This document shows, piece by piece, positions 19,459 to 28,712 of a stretch of 64,000 nucleotides of DNA. Source of the stretch: Thermoguttaceae bacterium (GTDB taxonomy: Bacteria; Planctomycetota; Planctomycetia; Pirellulales; Thermoguttaceae); contig JARKPK010000086.1 in NCBI GenBank assembly GCA_029975295.1, positions 57,343 to 121,342 of the forward strand. Reading direction: 5' to 3'. A program made the translations under genes and the position numbers. Under the pieces are notes generated by a model. The model was given only the letters and a program-made list of their open reading frames with translations, did no database searches and was not told the origin of the DNA. The number at the start of each line of letters is the position of its first letter. Position 1 is the stretch's first letter.

Positions 19459-20573
19459 GCAGCCCCTTGATCCGCGTTGCGTTGGCGATTACCGACCTGG
19501 AGCCGGGCGGCGCCGAAAAGAACCTTGTTGAATTGGCTCTCGGCGTCGATCGATCGCGGTTCGAGCCGATTGTGTACTGCCTTGCGGCGCCGCCGGTTCG
19601 GCGCCGCCTGCTCGATCAACTGGAATCTTCGGGCGTTTCCGTGTCGTTTCTCAATGCTCGGCACTGGTGGCAACTGCCCTTGGTGGTGGGCCGGCTGCGC
19701 AGGCTGCTTCGGCGGGATCGACCGTCGCTGGTGCAGAGTTTCTTGTTTCATGCCAACATGGTGGGCCGATGGGCGGCCGGCTTGGCCAAGGTGTCGCCCG
19801 TGGTTTGCGGCCTGCGAGTCGCCGAGCGCGATGCCCATTGGCGCTTGCGGCTCGATCGCTGGACGGGCCAACGTGTCGCGCGATGGGTCTGCGTTTCGCA
19901 ATCGGTTGCCCGATTCGCCGTTCGGCAGGCCGGCTTGCCCGAGGCTCGATTGGTTGTTATTCCCAACGGGGTGCGTCTGCCGCCTTCCGGTCGGCTCAAG
20001 ACGCTTCCGGAAGACCTGGGCATGGCGCCGGGGCGGAGGTTCGCCGTTTACGTGGGGCGCTTGGCTCCGCAGAAATCGGTCGAAACGCTTCTTCAAGCGG
20101 CCGCGCGATGGATGCCGGTTGTTCCCGATGCCGATCTGGTGCTGGCGGGCGAGGGGCCGGAGCACCCGCGGTTGGCCCAGCAGAGCCATCATCTGGGGAT
20201 CGCGTCGCGGGTGCATTTCGTCGGTTTTCGCGAGGACGTGGAATCGTTGCTGGCCGCGTCGGCCATGGTGGTGCATGCCGCGGCTTGGGAAGGGATGGCC
20301 AACAGCGTTCTTGAAGCGATGGCTGCGGGGCGGGCCGTGGTGGCTACTGATGCCGAGGGGATGCGCGATCTGCTCGAACCGGCCTCTGCCGCGCAAATTG
20401 TTCCACTGGGGGATCCCGAGGCAATGGCCGCTCGTGTGGTCGAATTCTTATCGCACCCCACGCTGGCGGAGGTTGTCGGTGCAGCCAATCGCCGGCGTGT
20501 CGCCGAGTTCTTCTCCGTCTCGGCGATGGTTCGTGGCTACGAGCGGCTTTGGGACGAATTGCTGGCTGGCTGA
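19455..20573 (+). CDS. GT4-family glycosyltransferase
   Basis: A GT-B fold enzyme of 372 residues that would transfer a sugar from a nucleotide sugar onto a lipid or polysaccharide acceptor at the inner membrane. The N-terminal domain has the Gly-Gly-Ala-Glu acceptor-side loop near residue 15. The C-terminal domain has YVGRLAPQK, LAGEGPE and the E-x7-E motif in WEGMANSVLE. The GTG at 19455 is chosen because it overlaps the sulfatase stop in GTGA, which points to translational coupling. An ATG at 19401 would lie 54 bases inside the sulfatase gene. The product is unknown. A run of eight T follows the stop at about 20587, without a clear hairpin. Confidence 0.88.
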   Translation: MSSPLIRVALAITDLEPGGAEKNLVELALGVDRSRFEPIVYCLAAPPVRRRLLDQLESSGVSVSFLNARHWWQLPLVVGRLRRLLRRDRPSLVQSFLFHANMVGRWAAGLAKVSPVVCGLRVAERDAHWRLRLDRWTGQRVARWVCVSQSVARFAVRQAGLPEARLVVIPNGVRLPPSGRLKTLPEDLGMAPGRRFAVYVGRLAPQKSVETLLQAAARWMPVVPDADLVLAGEGPEHPRLAQQSHHLGIASRVHFVGFREDVESLLAASAMVVHAAAWEGMANSVLEAMAAGRAVVATDAEGMRDLLEPASAAQIVPLGDPEAMAARVVEFLSHPTLAEVVGAANRRRVAEFFSVSAMVRGYERLWDELLAG

Positions 20574-20707
20574 AACCGCCGGAAGATTTTTTTTCGTTGG
20601 TGAGTTGCGGCACGTCCGTTCGCTGGAAGTGGCTACGCTCGTTGAAGCTGCGTCGCGCGGCCGCGACGCAATCGGCCGATCAACTCCGCTTGAGCTAACT
20701 GGCCCGC

Positions 20708-20735
20708 TTGACGACATCGGCGGGATGGTTATTCT
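20708..20735 (+). promoter_or_regulatory. Probable sigma70-type promoter of mraZ
   Basis: TTGACG at 20708-20713 and TATTCT at 20730-20735 are separated by 16 bases. The match is five of six for the -35 box and four of six for the -10 box. Transcription would begin near 20742, just before the MraZ-binding repeats. This is inferred from sequence only. Confidence 0.45.
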
Positions 20736-20745
20736 TGGAGCCTTG

Positions 20746-20780
20746 TGGGGTGCAGTGGGGCAGAGTGGGGCCAGCCGGGG
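20746..20780 (+). promoter_or_regulatory. MraZ box: tandem TGGGG repeats with 10-base period
   Basis: TGGGG occurs at 20746-20750, 20756-20760 and 20766-20770, each copy followed by a 5-base spacer, and a fourth imperfect copy (CGGGG) lies at 20776-20780. MraZ of E. coli and mollicutes is known to bind direct TGGGN repeats spaced by 5 bases upstream of its own gene. This array ends 11 bases before the mraZ start, so autoregulation is strongly suggested. Confidence 0.88.
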
Positions 20781-20791
20781 GTTGCGTCGGA

Positions 20792-21232
20792 ATGTTGCTG
20801 ACAGGAACCTACAACCGGACGCTCGACGACAAGCTTCGGCTGGCGGTTCCAAAGCCGATACGCGAAATCCTCGAAAAAAGCGGCAGCAAGCGGCTTTATC
20901 TCGCGCCCGGGACCGACGGTTCGCTGGCGATCTACTCCGAGGAATCGTTCTCCAAACTGGCAGCTCGCCTGGAACAGGCGTCCCCCAATCGGCAGGATGT
21001 GCGGGCGTACATGCGGCTGTTCTATTCGCGGGCTCAAAGCGTCGAGTGGGATGGGCAAGGGCGAATTCGAATTGCCAGCGACTTGGCTCCTTGGGTGAAG
21101 GCCGGAGCCGAGGTTGTGCTGGTGGGTGTTCATGATCATTGCGAGGTTTGGGATGCGGCGTCGTGGAAGAGCTACGTCAGCGGTCAACAGACGCGGTACG
21201 ACGAGGTGGCCGAGTCGGCCTTCGATCAGTAG
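20792..21232 (+). CDS. mraZ: Transcriptional regulator MraZ
   Basis: DNA-binding protein with two AbrB-like half domains, known to form ring-shaped oligomers and to repress its own operon. The 146-residue product starts at ATG 20792 (MLLTGTYNRTLDD), the normal family N terminus. The two conserved DxxxR motifs are visible, D12...R16 and DGQGR near residue 92. In most bacteria mraZ heads the division and cell-wall cluster with rsmH and fts/mur genes; here the next 690 bases hold no gene and the next gene is convergent, so mraZ stands alone. That fits planctomycetes, which lack ftsZ and the classical cluster. Confidence 0.96.
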   Translation: MLLTGTYNRTLDDKLRLAVPKPIREILEKSGSKRLYLAPGTDGSLAIYSEESFSKLAARLEQASPNRQDVRAYMRLFYSRAQSVEWDGQGRIRIASDLAPWVKAGAEVVLVGVHDHCEVWDAASWKSYVSGQQTRYDEVAESAFDQ

Positions 21233-21920
21233 ATGCGGCGGCGCACAACGCCCCGCAGGCGGTTGACCCTTTGGGTTTGAGAAATGTGTGGAAGTTGAAC
21301 GGGAGGGAGCTCGGGCGAGCCCGAACGGCGTGCAACTCGAATGGTCCTTCCGCAAAGGAGCCGGCAAGGTCCGGGCAGTAAGAGGACTGGCTGCCAATGC
21401 AGCCGCGCGGTCTGGTGGGTTGCGATGCCCCCATTGGGCCGGTTTTCGTATTCCGCAGTATGGTTTTGGTATTTACTGGTTGTCCGTTCGTTAGTCGCCT
21501 GTGGTGGGTTTACGGCGGTGCCGATCGGCCACCCGACACCGTGACGCCCCCGTCAATGCGAGGGCGGGGTCGCGAGTGAACCGCACCAGCGGCAGGGCCA
21601 CGACGGCCGGCCGAGGCGACGCGGAGCGACGTCGTTGCCCAGGGGCAGTGGCGCTGCTCCGCCGTAGCTTCACCTCTCCGGGGCGCACGGACGCGCCCGA
21701 GGTGGGGCTGCTGCGCGCGGCCGCCAATGCAGCCATCGAGTTGCGGGCGAGCCGGGGTAATGGTCGCTTGGTTGCGGACCGAAACCGAACCCGTCGGGGG
21801 CACCGGATTTCTGAGTCATTCTGCCAACCGTGCCGGACGACGCGCAACAATTGCGACAAGAGAAAGCGGCGCGACGGTCGTTGGCGCGGGATCGCTTTTG
21901 TTGCGAACAAAGCTCGCCCG
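21233..21920. other. Non-coding gap downstream of mraZ, 688 bases
   Basis: No rsmH, ftsL or other division gene is found here. A short rightward frame from an ATG at about 21425 encodes some 39 residues with a hydrophobic middle, but there is no Shine-Dalgarno sequence and no similarity I can name. The sequence is between convergent genes. Confidence 0.5.
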
Positions 21921-23822
21921 CTATCGGCCCACGTGCATTTCTTCGAGGGAATGCGCCAACCGATCGAGATGATCGAGTTCCGTCTGTCGTTCAGCCGACG
22001 ATCCGCGGAATCCGTCGCCCGCGGCGAGCCGTTGCGCCTCGCTGATGCGCCGCGCCAGTTGGGCCGCCATCGGGACGGCCGACTCGAATTCGGTCAAACG
22101 CGAGCGGTCTTTCTCGGGCACCAGTTCGATGAACTGTTGCAGGTGTCGCTGTTCCTCGACCAATAGTCTCAGTCGGCGCAAAGCGTTCTCAATCGTTGTT
22201 CGCGACCAGGGGCGGCTGTCGTCGTCGAGTTCCGCTTCCAGGGTCCGCAGATTGAGTGAATTGGCGGCGACCCTCGCGGCCAGTTGCGGCACGTTGACTT
22301 GCACGGGCAGCGGTTCGTCGGTGGCGTGGGCCACGATCAGTTCGGGATCGACAGTCGATAGTTCGCGGAGCCGGCCAACCGCGGCGGCTGGGTCGGCCAT
22401 CGGCTGGCGGTCGTCGTTGCGGTTGCTGTGCAATGGTCCGGCCGGACGCCGACCGGCCTGTTGCGGTTCGACGGGCGCGGAAGACGACGGACGCACGGCT
22501 CCCGCAGCCGGAATGGCGAGCGGTGCGGCCGCGGCGGTGGCGTCGTTCGTCGAACGCTTCTCGACCAGCGTGGCCGGGGGCGGTGTGAGCCGCGGCGGCG
22601 AAACGGGCGGCTCCGCACGCTTCGCCAGGGCTGCCTCGCGGGCAAGCGATGCCAAATCTTCATCGGCAAATGGGTCTTCGTCGGGCGGGTCGGCCGCGGG
22701 TTTCGGCGGCGGTGAGGGCTTTGCCCCCGGCACGGACGAATCGGCCTCGCTCGGCGAGCCAGCCGGCGCTTCGGAATGAGCCGGTCGGCTGGGGCGATTC
22801 ATCTCGGCCTTAGGTTGGCTTGGAGCGGTTGCCGGCGCCTGGGACGGAATCGGTGCGGCCGGCGGCACATTGCCAGCGGGCAGTTGCCGCATCGGTTCGG
22901 GCGTTGGCGTTGGGCGAGGCGTTGCAGTCGCCGCTGGGGCCGGTTCGGGATCCATCGGCGGCGGCAACGGCGATGTGTCGATCGCGCCGGCGCCGGTTCG
23001 GGGCGGCGGCGAGTATTCCGGTTCGTTGCGCGAAGGCGGTTTGGGCAAATCGTCGCCCGAAGGCGGCTCGCCGCGCGGCGACGGGGGCGGCGATGGTGCG
23101 GGGCGATCGGGCGGCGATGACTCTTTGGTGGGGGCGGGTTCTTTGGTCGGCTCGCGGGAGGGAGCGGTCCGATCGGGGTTGGGATCGGGTCTCGGCCCAA
23201 CGAGGTCTCCCGAGCCGCGTTTCGGGTCGGCAGCCAGGATATCGGCTATGTTGCCGGGCAGATCGAATCTGGGTTCGGTCGGCAACGGTCCCTTGGAATT
23301 GGGCATGGCGCTGCTCACCCCCGCGATGAGCCAATCGACCATCACCTGCTGACGGTCGAACGAACCGTGCTTGCCCCAGGAGTCGAGAACGCGGTTGAGG
23401 GCGTCGAGACGGGCATCGTACTCCTTGCGATTGCCGTAATACGTTTCGTAAACCTTGACGCGATACTGGCGAATCAATCGCACAATGGCCGCACGCTCGC
23501 GGCGGTCGGTTTCGAGAACGAGTTCGCGCACCAAGTCCCAACCGACATTGGGTTGCCGAAGCGCGGCGGCCACGGCCTCGCGTCGTTGGGCCGCTTGGTC
23601 GGCCGGCAGCAAGATGCGGTGCGCGAGGTCGAGCCGTCGTTCGAGCTGAGCCAGATAACTCTGTTGCGCGGCCGGTTCCATGGCGGCGATGGCGCGAACC
23701 ACCGCGTCGGCATCGACCTGCTGCGCGGTTTGTGCGCTCGCGGCGCCCAGTAAGGCCAAAGTAAGAAGGAGCGATGGCATGGCCGGCGTCATATCCGTCA
23801 AAAAAGGAATAAACGGAAGCAC
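21921..23822 (-). CDS. Exported proline-rich protein of unknown function
   Basis: A 633-residue protein with a signal peptide (hydrophobic residues about 13-28, ending ASA). A helical N-terminal domain lies at about 32-165. Residues 190-460 are dominated by Pro, Ala, Ser, Glu and Arg with no predicted fold. A helical C-terminal domain of about 150 residues carries many charged residues and a coiled-coil tendency. This layout suggests two ordered ends joined by a long flexible linker in the periplasm or wall. I recognise no family. The GTG start at 23822 is supported by a GGGGAG sequence five bases upstream; ATGs at 23792 and 23780 are alternatives. Confidence 0.72.
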   Translation of the reverse strand: MLPFIPFLTDMTPAMPSLLLTLALLGAASAQTAQQVDADAVVRAIAAMEPAAQQSYLAQLERRLDLAHRILLPADQAAQRREAVAAALRQPNVGWDLVRELVLETDRRERAAIVRLIRQYRVKVYETYYGNRKEYDARLDALNRVLDSWGKHGSFDRQQVMVDWLIAGVSSAMPNSKGPLPTEPRFDLPGNIADILAADPKRGSGDLVGPRPDPNPDRTAPSREPTKEPAPTKESSPPDRPAPSPPPSPRGEPPSGDDLPKPPSRNEPEYSPPPRTGAGAIDTSPLPPPMDPEPAPAATATPRPTPTPEPMRQLPAGNVPPAAPIPSQAPATAPSQPKAEMNRPSRPAHSEAPAGSPSEADSSVPGAKPSPPPKPAADPPDEDPFADEDLASLAREAALAKRAEPPVSPPRLTPPPATLVEKRSTNDATAAAAPLAIPAAGAVRPSSSAPVEPQQAGRRPAGPLHSNRNDDRQPMADPAAAVGRLRELSTVDPELIVAHATDEPLPVQVNVPQLAARVAANSLNLRTLEAELDDDSRPWSRTTIENALRRLRLLVEEQRHLQQFIELVPEKDRSRLTEFESAVPMAAQLARRISEAQRLAAGDGFRGSSAERQTELDHLDRLAHSLEEMHVGR

Positions 23823-24344
23823 ACTTCTCCCCTCAAGCCTAGGGCGCTAAGGGTAATCTGTCAAACACCAAACCCGTGCCGTTCGACCGAGATGAACCTT
23901 GGATTTTGCTGGCAAGTGTGGCTGTCGCGGCCCTGAAGAACGGCACCTACGGGCGGGCACCCCCCAATGTGCCGCCAGACATCGCGAAACCGACGTGAAC
24001 CAACTCGATGGGCAGGCGGTGTTCGACGGTCGGTTCGGTTGCCAATGTCTCGATAATGCCCGAAAGACCGTTTTCAAAAGTCCAAGCGAGGAGGGCTCGG
24101 AGAGAAAGAACAGTGCGTCTGGATCGCGGCAACGGAAACCCGTTGCCTGCCGCCGATTGCGGGCGAGCCGACCACACGCCGGTAGCGGCCTAGTGGCTCC
24201 GCAGGGCGCAATCGCCGATGCGTAGTGCGACCAACAACGGGAGAGTGCCGCCAAAGGCCGTGCGGTGGCGCGCAAACCGGCCTGATGTTTCAATGCTGGC
24301 GTGCGGATGCGGACATCGGAGAGCGGATAATGCCGGCCGGGGGG
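23823..24344. other. Non-coding gap, 522 bases
   Basis: It lies between two leftward genes. A short inverted repeat (CGGCAC about 23940 and GTGCCG about 23970) could form a hairpin. A leftward open frame covers 24293-23847, but its protein is Arg/Ser/Pro-rich and unlike any family I know. Confidence 0.45.
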
Positions 24345-25712
24345 TTACTTTTCGATTGTTCGTCCGGCTTTGTACCGCGAGGCCCGATCGACCAGTTTGG
24401 GATCCTTGCTCAGGGCGATGACACGGTCTAAGGCGGCATCAAACTCGGCCTTGTTTGGTTCCCGCAACTCTTTATGGTGCGCTAGTTCGCAAATCGTGGC
24501 GCAGGCTTGTTGGGCGTGGGCGGGCTGGTCGAGATACGGCGTCACGAAACGAAGCGATTCGAGGGAACGAATTGCTTTGGCGCGATCGATCGCCAGATTG
24601 CGCTCTTCGTCTCGAGAGGCAAGGGCGACGGCCTTCTTGAGCAACGCAAGCCGTTCGGCGTCGGAGCGGCCATCGGCCAAAACGGCCACACGGATCAGAG
24701 CGCGCAAGGCCGACAATTGATGACGCGCCGAGGGGCCTGACTGGGCCAAGTCCATCAGCTTTGCGGCGACCGAGGCGTCGGGCCAGTTGCAGATCGCCCG
24801 AAATCCGGCCTCGCGCAGGTCTTCGTGGTCCGATTTCATCGCTTCTTCGGCGGCGCGAAGGGCGTCGGGACCGCCAACACGCCCCAGCGCCGGCAGCACC
24901 TTGGCGCGACCGTCCGCGGGCAGGTCGCGAAAGACCTTCAGCAGCGGTGCAGCCTGTTCGTTCTGCTTTCCTCGCACGCAGGCGAACATGACGGCCTTTT
25001 CCAAGGCATCACGCTCGGCAGGTTCCTCCGTCTTGAGCAGCAGGGCCACCAGCCCCGGCACTTCCTCGGGGCCAGCAAGCTTGCTAAGAGCCGCCAGTGC
25101 TGCACTGCGCGTTGCGCCGTCGCGGTCGCCCGCCAGCGGCAAGATTTCGCGTGCGGCGCCTGCCGCATTGCGTTCCACCAAAACGTCGAGCAAAGCGATG
25201 CGCACCGCCGGAGCGGCGCCGCCCAACTGCTTGGCCAACGCCTGGTTGACTGCGACACCGGGGATGCGAGCGAGAGTAGACTTCGCCGCCGCACTTTTCG
25301 CGGGGCTGGCATCGGCAACGGCTTGGACCAAACGCGGCACTGCTTCCTCGCCCGAAAGGGAACCAATGGCCCGAAGCACGGCTGCTTGCACTCGGTCGTC
25401 GGGGCTGTTCGAAAGTTTTTCGATGGCGGGCAACGCGACCGGGTCGCGACGGGCGGCCAATGCGTCGATCAGGGCCGCCTGGGCCTCCACCGCCAGAGTT
25501 GGAAGCGTTTCGGCGAATCGACGAGTAGCCGCCTCGCCGGGCATTGCTTCGCGCACCTGCTGGAGCGCCAAGCCGCGCAGCTCGGGGTCGGGCTGCCCGA
25601 GCAGCTCCACGATCATCTGAATAGATTCGTCACCGGCAGGCTCCGCGCCTCGTGCCGGCACGGTCCAGATTGCGATGGCCCAGATCATGCCCCAAACAAA
25701 CGTGCGAAACAT
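24345..25712 (-). CDS. Exported HEAT-repeat protein
   Basis: A 455-residue protein starting at ATG 25712 with a signal peptide (MFRTFVWGM then a hydrophobic run, cleavage near ARGAEP). The rest is a chain of about ten HEAT/PBS-lyase-type helical repeats, with recurring patterns such as VLRAIGSLSGEEAVPRLV. Such solenoids usually serve as protein-binding scaffolds; no catalytic motif is present. It follows a second HEAT gene and a Tat-exported oxidoreductase on the same strand, so the three probably form one functional group outside the cytoplasm. The upstream in-frame extension to 25874 has no conserved content. Confidence 0.8.
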   Translation of the reverse strand: MFRTFVWGMIWAIAIWTVPARGAEPAGDESIQMIVELLGQPDPELRGLALQQVREAMPGEAATRRFAETLPTLAVEAQAALIDALAARRDPVALPAIEKLSNSPDDRVQAAVLRAIGSLSGEEAVPRLVQAVADASPAKSAAAKSTLARIPGVAVNQALAKQLGGAAPAVRIALLDVLVERNAAGAAREILPLAGDRDGATRSAALAALSKLAGPEEVPGLVALLLKTEEPAERDALEKAVMFACVRGKQNEQAAPLLKVFRDLPADGRAKVLPALGRVGGPDALRAAEEAMKSDHEDLREAGFRAICNWPDASVAAKLMDLAQSGPSARHQLSALRALIRVAVLADGRSDAERLALLKKAVALASRDEERNLAIDRAKAIRSLESLRFVTPYLDQPAHAQQACATICELAHHKELREPNKAEFDAALDRVIALSKDPKLVDRASRYKAGRTIEK

Positions 25713-25924
25713 GGGAGGATTCTCCGTCGCAAAGCGAAAAACGTGTGCCGGCCAACGACAGGCGCGCCCGCGCGGCGCCCATTGCCGCGCGGGCGGATCG
25801 TGATCGTGTCGGTCGCCGTCGAGCAGGGCAGGGGGCGCGCATCGACATCGCGAGCCCTGCCGCGGCTGATCCAAGAGATGGTTGTCGTTCTCTTGTCGGT
25901 CTGTTCGAAACGACGGTCGCTTCG

Positions 25925-26713
25925 TTATCGGGCGCCGGCAGCGGCCAACATGCCGCGCGTGGCCGCCAAACGAACCTGCTTCGGTTGATCATCGGTGTTG
26001 AGCGACTTGTAGATCGCCAGCGCTTGGACTTTGTTGCCGGCGGCCAACAGCTTTTCGGCGCAGGCGAGCCGAGCGTCGGCCCATGCCGGTTTGGCCGCGG
26101 CAGGTACGGCGGCAGCGGCAAGCGCCTGGGCGGCCTCGGCCGTGCCGATCAGACCCAACGCAGTGGCGGCCGCGGCGGCGATCTCGGGATTCGAGTCTTT
26201 CAGCGACGCAGCCAGGACGGGCACTGCTTCGGCATCGGCCCGAGCGCCCAGCGACCCGATCACCCCGATCTTCTGTGCGCCCGAAGTCGTGGCGACCGCG
26301 TCGCGCAGGGCCTTGGCGGCTTCGGCGATTTCCATTCGCTCCAACGCGAAACGGGCCATGTGCGACATCTCTTTGTCGCCGAGCAGTCCGGCCAACGTCG
26401 GAACGGACGCCGCCGAGCCGATCACCATCAACTTGCGGCAGGCGAAGTCTTTGGCGCCGCGCGACGCATTGCCGCGGAGAAGAGCGACGAGTTGCTGTTC
26501 GATGGCCTTTCGGGCCTCGCTGTCGCCGAACGACGCTGCGATGGCTTCGTCGAGCGGCTTGATCTTGTCGTAGGGTTGCCCCCAATCGAACTCCTTGAGC
26601 GCATCGACGGCGGCGGCCGGATTGCTGGTTTTCGCGTCGGCGGCCTGCAACTTCTCGGCCGCGCTCAGGGCGGCCCCGGCGGCCGCCAAAGTGGAAACAA
26701 CGGGCTTATTCAT
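25925..26713 (-). CDS. HEAT-repeat protein
   Basis: A 262-residue all-helical protein with HEAT/PBS-lyase repeats, e.g. SVPTLAGLLGDKEMSHMARFALE at the level of a single repeat, and a last segment resembling a tetratricopeptide-like helix pair (LACAEKLLAAGNKVQALAIYKSL). The N terminus is Ala-rich and only weakly hydrophobic, so export is uncertain. The gene lies between the Tat oxidoreductase and the exported HEAT protein on the same strand, with gaps of about 225 and 210 bases. A scaffold or regulatory role towards the oxidoreductase is inferred from position only. Confidence 0.78.
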   Translation of the reverse strand: MNKPVVSTLAAAGAALSAAEKLQAADAKTSNPAAAVDALKEFDWGQPYDKIKPLDEAIAASFGDSEARKAIEQQLVALLRGNASRGAKDFACRKLMVIGSAASVPTLAGLLGDKEMSHMARFALERMEIAEAAKALRDAVATTSGAQKIGVIGSLGARADAEAVPVLAASLKDSNPEIAAAAATALGLIGTAEAAQALAAAAVPAAAKPAWADARLACAEKLLAAGNKVQALAIYKSLNTDDQPKQVRLAATRGMLAAAGAR

Positions 26714-26939
26714 CGATCAGTGTCCTTGCAAATGGTTCGTTCTGACGGAAATTCGCATCTCGCTTCCAGGGCGACCGAAAGCGAACCGCGGAAACCCGAA
26801 GACAGGGCCGTTTCGCGGTGTGCGCATTCGGATGTTGCCTCAATCAGATGGGGGGCAGTCATCGCGGCATGGTTTGCCCGACAAGGGGAAAGATGCCGAT
26901 TGTCGCTCCCTGGCGTTGTGGTTGTCGGATTGCCGTGAA

Positions 26940-28163
26940 TTACGAAAGGATCCACGGTTCCCGCTTTGCGCGGTCGAGCAGGCGGTTGGCTTCGGCGTCG
27001 CTGGGGAAGACCTCTTTGATCGGATCCCACTTCAACGGTCGTTTCAGTTCGTAGCAGATGTTGCCCAGATGGCACAGCGATACGGTGCGATGAGCGTATT
27101 CGATGTCGCGGAAGGGCTTCTCTCGCGTCTTGACGCAGTGCAGGAAGTCGCCGTAGATGCCGCCCTGGCCCTTATAGCGGGGCATCTCTTTCGGCGGCAA
27201 CTGCTCGTTGGGGGTGCCGACGACATCCACGTTGCCCTTGCCCGGGCTGTGGTACATCCGCAATCCGTTGGCGAACACGAAGGTCAGATATTGCACGTCT
27301 TTGCCGTTCGGCGGGATGACCTCCACCGGCCCCTGGTCCATCACGCCGCAGGCGAACATCGCGCCGCCGAACTTGTGGGCGCCCCAGTCGGTCATTCCGC
27401 CGCCGGAGTAGTCCTTCCACGAACGCCAGCCGGTGCCGTTGATCGAGTACGTGCCGCTGAGGCGATAGGGGTGGTAGGGAGCCCAAGGGGCCGGGCCGAG
27501 CCAGAGATCCCAATCGACATCGGGCGGGACGGGTTCGCCGCCCAAGGTGCAGGGCACGGAAGGACCGCCGATGTTGACGAACACCTCTTTGATCGTGCCC
27601 AATTCGCCGTTCCAGCATTTTTGGGCTATCTGTCCGTAGTCGTCGAGCACGCGCTGACTGCCGCCCGAGACAACCCGACCGTAGCGGCGTGCCGCCTCGA
27701 CCATCCGCCGACCCTCGCGTACGGTAAGCGATTCGGGCTTCTGACAGTAAACATCTTTGCCGGCACGGCAGGCCGACACCACCATCACGGCATGCCAGTG
27801 ATCGGGCGTGGCGATATGCACGGCATCGATATCGCTTCGGGCGAGCAAGTCGCGGAAATCGCGATAGATCTGGCAATCGGAATTCTTGTACCGATCATCA
27901 ACTCGCTTCTTGGCGGTTTGCGCCGCGCCTTGTCGGACTTCGCAAACGGCGACGTACTGCACCTCGTTGCGTCCGAGGAAGGCGCCCAAGTCGCCCGAGC
28001 CCATATTCCCGATGCCGATCCCGCCCATCACAATGCGTTCACTGGCCGGCGGTCGGCCCTCGCCGCCCAGGGCCGTCGAGGTGATAACATACGGTGCTGC
28101 CGCCGCCGCAGTCGCTGAAGCAACGAACTGACGGCGGGTCCACAAACGATTCTTGAGCGTCAT
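26940..28163 (-). CDS. Tat-exported Gfo/Idh/MocA-family oxidoreductase
   Basis: NAD(P)-dependent sugar oxidoreductase family member of 407 residues. It begins with a twin-arginine signal (R10, R11 in TRRQF, then an Ala-rich hydrophobic run), so it would be folded and exported with its cofactor. The Rossmann motif GIGIGNMGSGDLG follows near residue 50. The family E-K-P motif appears as QKPES near residue 120, with the Glu replaced by Gln. Downstream come two HEAT-repeat genes. Such Tat-exported oxidoreductases are common in planctomycetes and probably act on polysaccharide-derived sugars in the periplasm; the substrate is unknown. Confidence 0.9.
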   Translation of the reverse strand: MTLKNRLWTRRQFVASATAAAAAPYVITSTALGGEGRPPASERIVMGGIGIGNMGSGDLGAFLGRNEVQYVAVCEVRQGAAQTAKKRVDDRYKNSDCQIYRDFRDLLARSDIDAVHIATPDHWHAVMVVSACRAGKDVYCQKPESLTVREGRRMVEAARRYGRVVSGGSQRVLDDYGQIAQKCWNGELGTIKEVFVNIGGPSVPCTLGGEPVPPDVDWDLWLGPAPWAPYHPYRLSGTYSINGTGWRSWKDYSGGGMTDWGAHKFGGAMFACGVMDQGPVEVIPPNGKDVQYLTFVFANGLRMYHSPGKGNVDVVGTPNEQLPPKEMPRYKGQGGIYGDFLHCVKTREKPFRDIEYAHRTVSLCHLGNICYELKRPLKWDPIKEVFPSDAEANRLLDRAKREPWILS

Positions 28164-28661
28164 CGAAGACTTCCTCGCAAAGGCGTTGAAACCAAATCAC
28201 TCCCAGCGCGGGCATCGCCCGCGACTCCCAACACGGCGTCTGTCCTATCGCCCCTCGGAGAGTCCATGGATCGTGGCAGGTCAACCGAAAGTCGATCTTG
28301 CGGAAGAAGGCTGCCTCGTTCTCACATTCGCCATCCGAGGATTAATAGCGATCCTAGTGCCATCGAATCGAACACGGAGGGCAACAGCGCGCCATCTGCC
28401 TCGCTTTTATCACGGCGGTCCATTTCGCGATCGTCATGATCGTCTTCGGGCCGCAAAGGCTGTGGCGACGGAGTGCGGCCGGCGTTCGTGTCGCCCGCAC
28501 ATAATGCGTCAGGTAGGCGGCGCCTGTGGCAATTCGCAGTTGTCGGCGTCTCCTCCCGACCAGACGTGATACTCCCGTTCTGCGGACGACGCCAACTGCT
28601 GACGATCGTACCACCACGCCAACAGAATGTCTATCAGAAGTGGGCCTGCAAATGAGTTCAA

Positions 28662-28712
28662 CCCGACTGGGACGATGGGGGGCGCGTTCGGCCTAGTCGG
28701 GCTCCGAACGCG
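28662..28712 (+). other. Possible pseudoknot-like RNA fold
   Basis: A perfect 9-base stem pairs 28683-28691 (CGCGTTCGG) with 28704-28712 (CCGAACGCG). Its 12-base loop contains AGTCGGG (28695-28701), which is complementary over 7 bases to CCCGACT at 28662-28668 just upstream. This is the arrangement of an H-type pseudoknot. It could be chance in GC-rich DNA. Confidence 0.3.

Noticed and set aside
21341..21544. Small open frame with a hydrophobic stretch after mraZ, considered as an FtsL-like protein
   Set aside because: It lacks the charged N terminus and leucine-zipper-like helix of FtsL, and has no ribosome site.
23847..24293. Leftward frame of 148 codons upstream of the HEAT gene
   Set aside because: Arg/Ser/Pro-rich shadow-like composition, no ribosome site, and no similarity.
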